6,742 nucleotides of DNA from Nitrospinota bacterium (GCA_015231995.1 JADGAO010000184.1:1-6742); one strand, 5' to 3'; shown: positions 1-5,965, numbered from the stretch's first letter. The notes: generated by a model not told the origin, from the letters alone. Translations and numbers: made by a program.

Positions 1-126
1 GTCCGGGTTGGTCTGTAGCCTGGCTATCACTTCATCTTTTTCGACAAACTCAAAAAGGGTGTGACGGCTTTGATATCCGAGATCTCCGTTCATCCTGCCG
101 AGTTCCAACTTTCTCAAAAGTTGCAT
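1..126 (-). CDS. Unidentified reading frame in the flanking chromosome (5' part only)
   Basis: Reading the minus strand from the ATG at 126-124 gives 42 open codons that run off the left edge. The product begins MQLLRKLELGRMNGDLGYQ and is charged and soluble-looking. An in-frame TAA lies four codons upstream, so the frame cannot start earlier. No Shine-Dalgarno sequence is visible before the first ATG, and the internal Met12 has only AGG directly against it, so the start is uncertain. It lies 45 bp beyond the left att repeat, in the same direction as the tRNA, so before the insertion it would have sat just downstream of the tRNA gene. I do not recognise the family, and a chance open frame is possible. 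Confidence 0.35.
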   Translation of the reverse strand, partial: MQLLRKLELGRMNGDLGYQSRHTLFEFVEKDEVIARLQTNPD

Positions 127-170
127 AGAGGTTCTTTATAAAGGCGAGCTGATACTGTGATTATACATCT

Positions 171-220
171 AAATGGTGCGCCCGATTGGATTCGAACCAA
201 TGACCTACGGATTAGAAGTC
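171..220 (-). repeat. Left attachment repeat, displaced tRNA-Arg 3' fragment
   Basis: This is an exact 50-bp copy of 6688-6737. On the minus strand it encodes the anticodon loop, the 3' anticodon strand, T arm, acceptor 3' strand and CCA of tRNA-Arg(TCT). Identity stops at 221 (T instead of C). Beyond that point the sequence can no longer pair with the 3' anticodon strand, so no functional tRNA can be made here. The copy marks one recombination junction; the strand-exchange point lies somewhere within the 50 bp and cannot be placed more finely. Confidence 0.92.
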
Positions 221-254
221 TAAAAAGATAGGGTTTTATCTACTTTTAATAGTT

Positions 255-263
255 CTTACACAG
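255..263 (+). repeat. Possible single arm-type integrase site
   Basis: CTTACACAG at 255-263 resembles the tandem GCTTACAC/T repeats found at 351-371 and 6628-6648, and is in the same orientation. It lies between the left att repeat and the integrase promoter, 35 bp from the repeat, a plausible spacing for an accessory recombinase site. A nine-base match is weak evidence by itself. Confidence 0.25.
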
Positions 264-273
264 CTTTAAGTAG

Positions 274-303
274 TTGACGCAACCCGCCATTTACGCCTAT
301 ATT
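274..303 (+). promoter_or_regulatory. Probable sigma70 promoter of the integrase gene
   Basis: TTGACG (274-279) and TATATT (298-303) each match five of six consensus bases and are 18 bp apart. Transcription would begin near 310, leaving a leader of about 80 nt before the integrase start at 390. That leader contains the tandem repeats at 351-371. Confidence 0.6.
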
Positions 304-350
304 ATCCCTGTACACAGTCCGATGGTCTTTGAATGTATTTTAAGCCAAGT

Positions 351-371
351 GCTTACATGGCGCTTACATGG
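351..371 (+). repeat. Tandem 10-bp repeats, candidate arm-type integrase sites (left)
   Basis: GCTTACATGG occurs at 351-360 and again at 362-371, an 11-bp period close to one helical turn, followed by a short A run. A closely matching pair in the same orientation lies near the other end of the element (6628-6648). Paired short repeats with one-turn spacing flanking the att cores are typical of arm-type sites bound by the N-terminal domain of tyrosine recombinases. The pair lies in the integrase leader, between promoter and ribosome binding site. Confidence 0.6.
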
Positions 372-375
372 GAAA

Positions 376-381
376 AAGGAG
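376..381 (+). promoter_or_regulatory. Ribosome binding site that sets the integrase start
   Basis: AAGGAG lies 8 nt before the ATG at 390. The upstream in-frame ATGs at 333 and 357 have no comparable site, so 390 is the chosen start. Confidence 0.75.
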
Positions 382-389
382 CGGTTACG

Positions 390-1655
390 ATGGCTACCAT
401 AAAAATCAGTAAAAAGGTTGTGGACGGATTGCCTGACGTTACGGTTGGGCAGGCCATCTTTTGGGATAGCGAGCTTTCCGGCTTTGGTTTACGGATAACT
501 AAAGGCTCAAAAAGCTACATTTGCCAAAAGCGCATTGACGGGAAAACGGTACGAATCACCATAGGCGGACACGGACAACTAACGCCCGAAATGGCGCGTC
601 GTGAGGCTCATAGAATCCTTGGCTCAATGGCGTTGGGCGCAAACCCCATTGACCAGAAGAGAGAGGCCAGAGCCAAAGCGGTCACTCTGCAAGAGGCGTT
701 CGATGACTTCCTTGAATCGCGCAAAAGCCTGAAACCCCGGACGGTGAAGGATTATCGCTACCACATGGAGCGATACTTCAAGGACTGGCTTGCAACGCCG
801 ATAAACAGCGTCACGAAAGACATGATTGAAAAGCGTCATCGTCTTGTTGGCGAACAGCACGGGCCAGCGCAGGGGAATTTAAGCATGAGATACCTGCGAT
901 CCATTTTCAGTTTTGGCGCGGGGCGGTATGAGAATTCCAAAGGCGAATCGCTTATTATCGAAAACCCCGTCCGGCGGCTATCGCAGATAAGGGGATGGTT
1001 TCGAGTTGAACGGAAACGGAGTTTTTTAAAAGCGCATGAGCTTGGGGAGTTCCTTGGCGCACTGGACAAGTTGCGGCAAGAGGCCGCTGGGAGCTACAAG
1101 ACAACCGATACCGTCCCGGACTATCTTGAGCTTATCCTGTTCACCGGGCTTCGCCGGAACGAGGCGGCGCGTCTCAAATGGGCGGACGTTGACCTGACCG
1201 CCCGGACGCTGATTATCCTTGACCCGAAAAACCATCATCCCTTGACCCTGCCCTTGAGCGATCACATTCACGCCTTGTTGACGCGGCGGTTTGAAAATCG
1301 TGGAGCCAGTGAGTTTGTTTTCTCCGGTGAAGGCGAAGGCGGATACCTTGTGGAACCGAAACGTCAAATGAAAAAGGTGAAGACCATGAACGGACTTACT
1401 TTCACCATTCACGATTTAAGGCGAACGTTTGCGACCGTGGCGGATGGCCTTGAGTTGAGCGCATACTCGCTGAAACGGCTTTTAAACCACGCACAGGGCG
1501 GAGACGTAACGGCGGGATATATCGGCGATGACATTGAGCGGTTGCGCTTGCCGATGCAGAGGATAGCGGACGCGATATTGCGCCACGCTGGACGGCTTAA
1601 ACAGGCGGACGTGATACCGATTCACCGCAAGGCTACTTTGGGAAGCGCGTCTTGA
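390..1655 (+). CDS. int: Tyrosine recombinase/integrase (DUF4102 N-terminal type)
   Basis: This 421-residue protein is a full-length phage/island integrase that joins and excises the element at the tRNA-Arg site. Residues about 1-85 form the DUF4102 arm-DNA-binding domain (SELSGFGLRI, then the TIGGHGQLTPEMAR region). About 95-195 is the core-binding helical domain, and the rest is catalytic. The catalytic set is complete: Arg255 in TGLRRNE, Lys280, His341 and Arg344 in HDLRRTF, His367 in LLNHAQ, and nucleophile Tyr377 in TAGYI. The start is ATG 390, with AAGGAG 8 nt upstream; the same frame is open from 333, but MYFKPSAYMAL has no ribosome site and does not look like a family N-terminus. The gene sits next to the left att repeat and is followed by the 260-bp control region rather than by its own clear terminator. 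Integrase binding to the repeats in its leader could repress its own expression (inference). Confidence 0.95.
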   Translation: MATIKISKKVVDGLPDVTVGQAIFWDSELSGFGLRITKGSKSYICQKRIDGKTVRITIGGHGQLTPEMARREAHRILGSMALGANPIDQKREARAKAVTLQEAFDDFLESRKSLKPRTVKDYRYHMERYFKDWLATPINSVTKDMIEKRHRLVGEQHGPAQGNLSMRYLRSIFSFGAGRYENSKGESLIIENPVRRLSQIRGWFRVERKRSFLKAHELGEFLGALDKLRQEAAGSYKTTDTVPDYLELILFTGLRRNEAARLKWADVDLTARTLIILDPKNHHPLTLPLSDHIHALLTRRFENRGASEFVFSGEGEGGYLVEPKRQMKKVKTMNGLTFTIHDLRRTFATVADGLELSAYSLKRLLNHAQGGDVTAGYIGDDIERLRLPMQRIADAILRHAGRLKQADVIPIHRKATLGSAS

Positions 1656-1662
1656 CCCCCCT

Positions 1663-1691
1663 GAATAGTATTCGCAATAATAGCAAAATCC
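1663..1691 (+). repeat. 29-bp element repeat, copy A
   Basis: This copy begins with the palindrome GAATAGTATTC, then CGCAATA and AGCAAAA, whose shared GCAA cores are 9 bp apart. It begins eight bases after the integrase stop codon. Counted by eye it matches copy C at about 24 of 29 positions. Related copies are at 4591-4619 (plus), 4642-4670 (minus) and 6538-6566 (minus). Confidence 0.7.
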
Positions 1692-1719
1692 CTAAAGGAT
1701 TCCTGGACTAAGGCCCCCC

Positions 1720-1736
1720 CCTTGACAACCTTGACA
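1720..1736 (+). repeat. Tandem CCTTGACA boxes
   Basis: CCTTGACA occurs at 1720-1727 and 1729-1736, a 9-bp period, after the run of C. Each contains a perfect TTGACA, but no convincing -10 box follows at 16-18 bp. They may be a regulator binding site, decoy -35 elements, or chance. Confidence 0.35.
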
Positions 1737-1808
1737 CACCATCCCCGCTTTCCTTAACCAGCCTTCCAAAACCATAACCCCCACGTCTTAAGAAATTCCC
1801 TGTTTTCC

Positions 1809-1828
1809 TTGCTAATTTTTCGTAGCAA
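1809..1828. promoter_or_regulatory. Inverted repeat just upstream of the operon promoter
   Basis: TTGCTA (1809-1814) and TAGCAA (1823-1828) form a perfect 6-bp inverted repeat around an 8-nt AT-rich centre. It ends 11 bp before the -35 box, a position suited to an operator or activator site for the operon, perhaps for the first gene's product. No T-tract follows the hairpin, so it is not a terminator. Confidence 0.35.
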
Positions 1829-1839
1829 CTTTATCGGAC

Positions 1840-1868
1840 TTGACAGTCTTTTAATTTCATGCTATAAC
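1840..1868 (+). promoter_or_regulatory. Strong sigma70 promoter driving the operon
   Basis: TTGACA (1840-1845) is a perfect -35 box and TATAAC (1863-1868) a five-of-six -10 box, separated by the ideal 17 bp. Transcription should begin near 1875, about 40 nt before the first start codon at 1916, which has AGGAGA at 1903-1908. This is the best promoter in the window and can serve all genes to 6455. Confidence 0.8.
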
Positions 1869-1915
1869 AGCCCAACGGCGGCGGGAAATTATTACTTTTT
1901 TTAGGAGAAATTGAA

Positions 1916-2137
1916 ATGAACTCGAAAAATGAAAATGAAGTCGGACGGTTGCTGAAACAGGGGGAAGTGGCGGCACGGCTTGGGTTGAGCAAGGCATGGA
2001 TGGAGCGGAGTCGCTGGCTGGGAAATGGGCCGCGTTATGTAAAATTTGGGAGCGCGGTTAGATATAGGAGTCAGGACGTGGAGGAATATTTGACCGAGCG
2101 GCTAACGAGCTCCACTTCGACGGGAGGTAGAAAATGA
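1916..2137 (+). CDS. AlpA/HTH_17-type DNA-binding protein (regulator or excisionase)
   Basis: This 73-residue basic protein consists of one MerR-like winged helix-turn-helix, residues about 12-60. The pattern is typical of HTH_17/AlpA proteins: LLKQGEVAARLGLSK for the helix-turn-helix, then GPRYVKFGSAVRYRSQDVEEYL for the wing and final helix. Small proteins of this class act as excisionases or as transcription activators of island genes (AlpA). As the first gene of the replication operon and the only HTH protein present, it probably fills both or either role here. AGGAGA lies 7 nt before the ATG. The stop codon overlaps the next start (ATGA at 2134-2137), indicating translational coupling. 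The Ser/Thr-rich C-terminal tail (TSSTSTGGRK) appears disordered. Confidence 0.88.
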   Translation: MNSKNENEVGRLLKQGEVAARLGLSKAWMERSRWLGNGPRYVKFGSAVRYRSQDVEEYLTERLTSSTSTGGRK

Positions 2138-2400
2138 AACATTTGCCCAGCCCGGAGGATTACTTCACCGCGAATGTCCAGCGGCTTGGCAGAGCAAATC
2201 AAACCGGCTGGGCTATCGGGCTTTGTCCCTTCCACGATGACCACAACCCCAGCCTATCGGTGAATCTGGAGAGCGGGGCGTTCGCTTGCCATGCGTGCGG
2301 GGCGAAAGGTAGCGGTGTTATTTCATTTCATATGAGGCTGACCGGCCTGTCATATCGTGACGCGGCCAGAGAGTTGGAAAAGGGAATTTATGCTTATTGA
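2134..2400 (+). CDS. Stand-alone CHC2 zinc-finger protein, primase zinc-binding subunit
   Basis: This 88-residue protein is almost entirely a DnaG-type CHC2 zinc-binding domain. The ligands are C31 and H34 in CPFHDDHNPS and C52 and C55 in CHACGAKGSG, with the usual beta-strand segment SLSVNLESGAFAC between them. In bacterial and phage primases this domain reads the template site where the primer begins, and is normally fused to a TOPRIM catalytic domain. Here the TOPRIM is on the next gene, so the two products probably form a split primase. GGAGGT lies 5 nt before the ATG, and the start overlaps the stop of the HTH gene. No catalytic domain is present in this gene itself. Confidence 0.88.
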   Translation: MKHLPSPEDYFTANVQRLGRANQTGWAIGLCPFHDDHNPSLSVNLESGAFACHACGAKGSGVISFHMRLTGLSYRDAARELEKGIYAY

Positions 2401-2408
2401 AAATAAAT

Positions 2409-2430
2409 GCCGCTGGAGCCAACCAGCGGC
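2409..2430 (+). other. Strong RNA hairpin between the two primase genes
   Basis: GCCGCTGG (2409-2416) pairs perfectly with CCAGCGGC (2423-2430) around a 6-nt loop, AGCCAA. The hairpin begins eight bases after the zinc-finger gene's stop and ends six bases before the next gene's Shine-Dalgarno sequence. No T-tract follows, so it is not an intrinsic terminator. It could adjust mRNA stability or the ratio of the two primase proteins. Confidence 0.65.
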
Positions 2431-2436
2431 CTAATC

Positions 2437-2442
2437 AAGGAG
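2437..2442 (+). promoter_or_regulatory. Ribosome binding site that sets the TOPRIM-DUF3987 start
   Basis: AAGGAG lies 8 nt before ATG 2451. The alternative TTG at 2397 in the same frame has only AGGGA 11 nt upstream and would place the hairpin inside the coding sequence, so ATG 2451 is preferred. Confidence 0.75.
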
Positions 2443-2450
2443 TTCAAACG

Positions 2451-4547
2451 ATGACTAATTGTAACACAAACGAAGCTGAAAACGCGGCGAAAAATCTAAC
2501 AGCTTCATATATCAATCAGGGATATACCCAAACTGGACTTTACCGATATGATGAAAAATATTACCGCATCCGGCTGGATAATCCGGCTCCGAAAGACGGC
2601 CAAAGATCAAAGCTGGTTTATCCGTTGTCCAAAAATGGGCATGGATGGGAGTTGAAAGAGCCGGAATTCCACAATGGCAAGAAACCTCTATATCGAAAAA
2701 ACGAAATAGCGTTGAATCCCGAAGTCACGGTTTATGTTTGCGAGGGCGAAAAATGCGCCGATGCCTTGGACGGGATTGGCCTTGTGGCGGTTACAAGCGG
2801 TTCATCTTCAAGCGCCAACAGCGCGGATTGGGAGCCTCTTAAAGGCCGCAACGTAGTTATATGGCCGGACAGCGATGAACCGGGCCAGCGTTACGCCGAT
2901 GCCGTCGAATCGCGTCTATTAGAGCTTGGGTGCCACGTCGAAAGAATAGACGTTGTGGCGCTTAACCTTCCCGAAGGCGGCGACGTGGTGGATTGGCTCA
3001 AATCGAACCATGAAGCCACAAAAACTGATGTTGAGAAGCTTCCGCGCATGGCGCCGAAATCAAAGGGCGATGACTGGCCGGAGCCTATCGCGCTTGACGC
3101 TATAAACCTTCCCGAATTGCCACGGGATGTATTAAAAGGCTGGCTTGGGGGGCAGGCCAACGCCGTATCACAAGCGACCGAAACGCCCCCGGAGCTTGCG
3201 GCTGGTTTCGGGCTGGCCGTAACGGGAATTGCGACGCAAAAAAAATTTTGCGTCATGCCGGAGCCTGGATATTTTGAACCCCTATCAATCTGGGCAATCA
3301 CGATTCTGGAAAGTGGCAATCGGAAATCCGCCGTCATGCAGGCTATGACGAAGCCCCTGACCGAATGGGAACGTGATAAAGCGGACGAATTAAAACCTGA
3401 ACTTGAACGTATTCAATCGGAGCGGCGAACCGCCGAAGCGCGGATTCAAAACCTTCGGGCGAAGGCGGCGAAAATGAAAGACGCTGGCGAGTATGAAAGG
3501 GCTAAGCATGAAATTGTTTTGCTCGAATCAACATTGCCACAAATCCCAACTCCCCCGCGATTATGCACGCAAGATGTAACCTCGGAGAGAACCGGGTCAC
3601 TCATGTTTGAAAACGACGAACGTATCGGAATAATTTCCGCCGAGGGTGGAATGTTCGATACTGCGGCGGGGCGTTATTCGGGCGGCGTTCCCAACTTCGA
3701 CATTTACCTGCAAGGTCACGCTGGCGACCCGGTTCGCGTTGATCGCCAAGGGCGTGAACCGGTGTTCATGAACGCCCCTGCGCTCACAATAGGCTTAAGC
3801 CCCCAGCCGGACGTTATACGGAGGCTTGTCGATACTCCGTCTTTTAGAGGGCGTGGATTTCTTGCGAGGCCCCTTTACTTTTTGCCACAAAGTCCACTTG
3901 GGCGACGGACGCTCGAATCCCGACCTGTGCCTAAAAATATTACCTATGAGTACGACCGCGCCATCCGGCGGCTTCTGGAAGTACAACCCGCGATTGGCGA
4001 TGACGGACGGCCCCGGCCACACGTCTTGAGATTTACACCGGAAGCTCATGCCGAATGGAAGGCGATGGCCAGGCACGTCGAAAGAGAAATGCGCGAAGGC
4101 GGTAAATTTGAACACGTCAAGGATTGGGCCGGGAAATTGCCGGGCGCATGTGCGAGGCTGGCCGGACTCTTACACGTTGCGGAAAACGCTTTCGATGAGC
4201 CGTGGGCGCATGAGATAAGCGCGGACACAATGAGCCGGGCTTTGAGCCTTGGGGCGGTATACAGCCAACATGCCCTAGCCGTCTTTGATTTGATCGGCGC
4301 AGACGAATCATTAGATGCGGCTCGGCGGGTTTACCGCTGGATTCAGCGGACACAACCAAAAACCTTCACGGGCCGTGACTGTTTCGATGCGCTCAAAGGC
4401 CACTTTAAAAACATGGCCGCGCTTGAACCCGGACTATCCACGTTGGCGGAACGCTCAATCATCCGTGCGCTAGATCGTGAACGGAAACCCGGACGGCCCA
4501 GCCAGAAGTTTGCCGTCAACCCTCGAATTGTGGAGGGCTGGAAATGA
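2451..4547 (+). CDS. TOPRIM and DUF3987 replication protein (primase-helicase-like)
   Basis: This 698-residue protein probably starts replication of the element. Numbered from ATG 2451, a TOPRIM domain occupies about 90-185: CEGEK (97-101) carries the conserved Glu and WPDSDEPGQ the Asp pair (Asp140, Asp142). A DUF3987 region follows. Its P-loop-like segment is ESGNRKS (Lys292, Ser293), a degenerate Walker A usual for this family, and IISAEGG near 395-400 fits the Walker B position. A charged coiled-coil insert lies at about 312-360, RGRGFLAR near 466-473 is a possible arginine finger, and WAGKLPGACARLAGLLH (about 559-575) is a DUF3987 hallmark. The C-terminal 70 residues look like a winged helix. 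The N-terminal 90 residues lack a zinc finger, which the preceding gene supplies. The stop overlaps the next ATG. Helicase activity is inferred, not shown. Confidence 0.9.
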   Translation: MTNCNTNEAENAAKNLTASYINQGYTQTGLYRYDEKYYRIRLDNPAPKDGQRSKLVYPLSKNGHGWELKEPEFHNGKKPLYRKNEIALNPEVTVYVCEGEKCADALDGIGLVAVTSGSSSSANSADWEPLKGRNVVIWPDSDEPGQRYADAVESRLLELGCHVERIDVVALNLPEGGDVVDWLKSNHEATKTDVEKLPRMAPKSKGDDWPEPIALDAINLPELPRDVLKGWLGGQANAVSQATETPPELAAGFGLAVTGIATQKKFCVMPEPGYFEPLSIWAITILESGNRKSAVMQAMTKPLTEWERDKADELKPELERIQSERRTAEARIQNLRAKAAKMKDAGEYERAKHEIVLLESTLPQIPTPPRLCTQDVTSERTGSLMFENDERIGIISAEGGMFDTAAGRYSGGVPNFDIYLQGHAGDPVRVDRQGREPVFMNAPALTIGLSPQPDVIRRLVDTPSFRGRGFLARPLYFLPQSPLGRRTLESRPVPKNITYEYDRAIRRLLEVQPAIGDDGRPRPHVLRFTPEAHAEWKAMARHVEREMREGGKFEHVKDWAGKLPGACARLAGLLHVAENAFDEPWAHEISADTMSRALSLGAVYSQHALAVFDLIGADESLDAARRVYRWIQRTQPKTFTGRDCFDALKGHFKNMAALEPGLSTLAERSIIRALDRERKPGRPSQKFAVNPRIVEGWK

Positions 4548-5032
4548 ACTGGCGCGAATTATTAACCGAATCAGAGGGGACAACCCCTAAGAGCAATATT
4601 CGCAATAATAGCGAAACCCATCCCACGCAAGCCGGAAGCGGGGGTTTTGCGGATTTTGCGAATACTATTCGGGGGTATCCGCCCATGCGTCCAGCCCTAC
4701 GCATGGCGCCGAACGTGCGAAAAGAAATGGCGGCGGATAGCGAGGCCATGTTCATCCACCTTTGGCGGAGGCTTGCAAAACGCCTAAACAAGGTTATGCG
4801 CCCCGGCTACTTGGCGTGGGCGCAAACCCATGCGCCGGAGCTTTGGACGCAACGTGAAGCGTTACGGATGGCGTGGGATGCTCCGCAAGTCTGGATTGCA
4901 TTTAAGACATGCGCCGTACCGTGGACGGAATACCGACGGCTTATCTACTCATGGGTAAGGGTGGAGCTTGCCTGTATCCGACGGCATCGTGAGGTCTTAC
5001 AGGAAAACAGTAATTATAGTATAATTAATTAG
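4544..5032 (+). CDS. Hypothetical Trp-rich basic protein in the replication operon
   Basis: I do not recognise this 162-residue protein. Residues 1-60 are low-complexity and probably disordered; two copies of the element's 29-bp repeat lie in this part, encoding residues about 16-26 and 33-43 (FADFANTIRGYPP). Residues 65-155 appear helical and basic, with eight Trp in the whole protein, including LWRRLAKRLNK, WAQTHAPELW and YSWVRVELACIRRHRE, which would suit nucleic-acid or partner binding. No signal peptide or membrane segment is seen. The start overlaps the stop of the TOPRIM-DUF3987 gene (ATGA) with GGAGGG 6 nt upstream, so it is coupled to the replication protein and may be an accessory to it (inference). 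The gene ends in an AT-rich segment that may hold a promoter. Confidence 0.75.
   Translation: MNWRELLTESEGTTPKSNIRNNSETHPTQAGSGGFADFANTIRGYPPMRPALRMAPNVRKEMAADSEAMFIHLWRRLAKRLNKVMRPGYLAWAQTHAPELWTQREALRMAWDAPQVWIAFKTCAVPWTEYRRLIYSWVRVELACIRRHREVLQENSNYSIIN
4591..4619 (+). repeat. 29-bp element repeat, copy B (inside a gene)
   Basis: This copy is GAGCAATATTCGC followed by AATAATAGCGAAACCC. By eye it matches copy D at about 24 of 29 positions and copy C at about 21. It faces copy C across a 22-bp gap, so the two form a large imperfect inverted repeat within the coding sequence at 4544-5032. Confidence 0.65.
4642..4670 (-). repeat. 29-bp element repeat, copy C (inside a gene)
   Basis: Read on the minus strand, this copy starts with the same GAATAGTATTCGCAA as copy A and then has a clear 9-bp tandem, CGCAAAATC then CGCAAAACC. 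The flank GGGTATCCG (4673-4681) also recurs beside copy D at 6569-6577, so the similarity extends past the 29 bp. Confidence 0.7.
4996..5025 (+). promoter_or_regulatory. Possible internal promoter for the downstream small genes
   Basis: A perfect TATAAT (5020-5025) follows CTTACA (4996-5001, four of six) at 18 bp, within the AT-rich end of the preceding gene. Transcription would start near 5032, a few bases before the GGAGGT at 5035-5040 and ATG 5045. The -10 box is convincing, the -35 only moderate. Confidence 0.45.
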
Positions 5033-5044
5033 ACGGAGGTATTT

Positions 5045-5380
5045 ATGGACGCGATGGATAGGCAGTTTGAAGATGAACAGGACACTCTTCGGAAAACTTT
5101 AGAAAAACGCGGAACGTCACGGGATGAAATTAAAGTCATTCTTGACCGACGGCGCGAAGGTTACGAGACGGATAACCGGCCACCGCGTGTAATGGAGACG
5201 GTGATTCCGAAAGACCCCATTGTTACGAAATGGGATGGCGGGGAAGGCTTTGTCCGCGCCCAAGGGTATGGCATCTATTGTGACGGGCGATTGATCGGCA
5301 TTATGGAAAGCGCGGAGCTTGCGGAACTGGTTGCAAACGCGCATAACGCCACTTTGAAGAAAAGGAGTTTCACGATATGA
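5045..5380 (+). CDS. Hypothetical protein, 111 residues
   Basis: I do not recognise the family. The N-terminal 45 residues are highly charged and helical (RQFEDEQDTLRKTLEKRG and onward). The C-terminal half has a compact alpha/beta appearance: VRAQGYGIYCDGRLIG suggests a short beta hairpin, and SAELAELVANAHNA resembles the terminal helix of many small phage and island proteins. There is no membrane segment or catalytic motif. GGAGGT lies only 4 nt before the ATG, so initiation is plausible but slightly tight. The gene follows the upstream stop by 12 bp and overlaps the next gene by an ATGA. Confidence 0.75.
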   Translation: MDAMDRQFEDEQDTLRKTLEKRGTSRDEIKVILDRRREGYETDNRPPRVMETVIPKDPIVTKWDGGEGFVRAQGYGIYCDGRLIGIMESAELAELVANAHNATLKKRSFTI

Positions 5381-5568
5381 ATCCACGCCTAGATTGCCGT
5401 AGAAAAGAATTTCGCGCATGGCAGAAACTGGGTTTGTGTTCCCTTGGAAACTTAAAAGATTGCAAGCCTTGCGTAGAGGGCATGACTGTTAGCCGCGAAT
5501 GTCTGGGCTTGAGCTTTTTAACCGAAAAAGGGGTGATATTTTGTTTAGATCAGAAAGGAAGCAAATAA
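5377..5568 (+). CDS. Small Cys-rich hypothetical protein
   Basis: This 63-residue protein has six cysteines (7, 21, 29, 32, 42, 56). C29-x2-C32 in the segment CKPC looks like half of a metal-binding knuckle, and C21 and C42 could supply the remaining ligands. This is a guess from spacing. The start codon overlaps the upstream stop (ATGA), with AAGGAG about 10 nt before it. No homologous family is recognised. Real coding status is supported by the ribosome site and the tight operon packing: the stop is one base before the next ATG. Confidence 0.65.
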   Translation: MNPRLDCRRKEFRAWQKLGLCSLGNLKDCKPCVEGMTVSRECLGLSFLTEKGVIFCLDQKGSK

Positions 5569-5569
5569 T

Positions 5570-5965
5570 ATGTTTGAAAAAGGAAAAAGTGGCAATCCAA
5601 ACGGGCGGCCTAAAGGCCGTCCAGATCGGCGCTTAATCTATCGTGAAGCGCTGGAAGGCAGGGCCAGCGAATTGGTGGAAAAAGCTATTTCTTTGGCGCT
5701 GGAAGGCGATACAACGGCCCTGAAGATATGCCTTGACCGTATCTTGCCAAAAGATGCGCCTATCATGGGCGTTGAGCTTGGCGGCGATAGGTTAACTCAA
5801 CGGGCGGAGGCTATATACAACGCCACTTCGGCGGGTGAATTAACGCCGTCAGAAGCTGGCGATTTAATGGCCTTGTTGACGGGTTTTTCGCGTGTCAAAG
5901 AACTGGATGAAATAGAAAAACGATTAGAGGTTTTAGAGAAAAGGAATGAAAATGAGACTAAATAA
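5570..5965 (+). CDS. DUF5681 domain protein
   Basis: This 131-residue protein opens with the DUF5681 signature FEKGKSGNPNGRPKG (residues 2-16), a basic Gly/Asn/Pro motif. Helical segments follow (about 20-60, including ALEGDTTALKICLDRILP), and the C-terminal helix is charged (about 110-131). DUF5681 proteins are of unsettled function. They are common in prophages and islands, often near terminase genes, and have a general resemblance to small DNA-binding packaging proteins. No large terminase is in this element, so any packaging role would need a helper phage (inference). AAAGGA lies about 10 nt upstream. The gene overlaps the next by 14 bp if that gene starts at 5952. Confidence 0.85.
   Translation: MFEKGKSGNPNGRPKGRPDRRLIYREALEGRASELVEKAISLALEGDTTALKICLDRILPKDAPIMGVELGGDRLTQRAEAIYNATSAGELTPSEAGDLMALLTGFSRVKELDEIEKRLEVLEKRNENETK
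5940..5945 (+). promoter_or_regulatory. Ribosome binding site that sets the last gene's start
   Basis: AAAGGA lies 6 nt before ATG 5952, but directly against the earlier ATG at 5946, where it could not work. The start of the zinc-ribbon gene is therefore placed at 5952. Confidence 0.65.

Larger units (their letters stand above)
1656..1915 (+). other. Gene-free control region between integrase and operon
   Basis: This 260-bp stretch has no usable reading frame. It is rich in C on the plus strand, with a run of eight C at 1714-1721, unlike the coding regions around it. It contains in order: a 29-bp repeat copy (1663-1691), tandem CCTTGACA boxes (1720-1736), an inverted repeat (1809-1828), a strong promoter (1840-1868) and the ribosome site of the first operon gene. 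I find no T-tract terminator for the integrase transcript, so readthrough into the operon is possible. The region could also hold an origin or operators, but nothing shows this directly. Confidence 0.6.

Noticed and set aside
226..241. AGATA/TATCT inverted repeat just inside the left att repeat
   Set aside because: Only five base pairs in AT-rich DNA with no counterpart at the right end; chance is likely.
333..389. N-terminal extension of the integrase from ATG 333
   Set aside because: It has no ribosome binding site, is not typical of the family, and overlaps the tandem repeats; ATG 390 with AAGGAG at 8 nt is much better.
2375..2430. Programmed -1 frameshift joining the zinc-finger and TOPRIM genes, with the hairpin as stimulator
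   Set aside because: No slippery heptamer of the form X XXY YYZ is found before the TGA at 2398-2400, and the downstream gene has its own good start.
2409..2430. Intrinsic terminator inside the operon
   Set aside because: The stem is strong but is followed by CTAATC, with no T-tract.
2397..2450. TTG start for the TOPRIM-DUF3987 protein overlapping the zinc-finger gene's stop
   Set aside because: The ribosome site is weak and the segment would be encoded by a perfect hairpin; ATG 2451 has a strong AAGGAG at 8 nt.
2891..4359. Minus-strand open frames opposite the TOPRIM-DUF3987 gene
   Set aside because: They lack ribosome sites and recognisable domains and lie entirely opposite a well-supported gene; they are shadows of its codon use.
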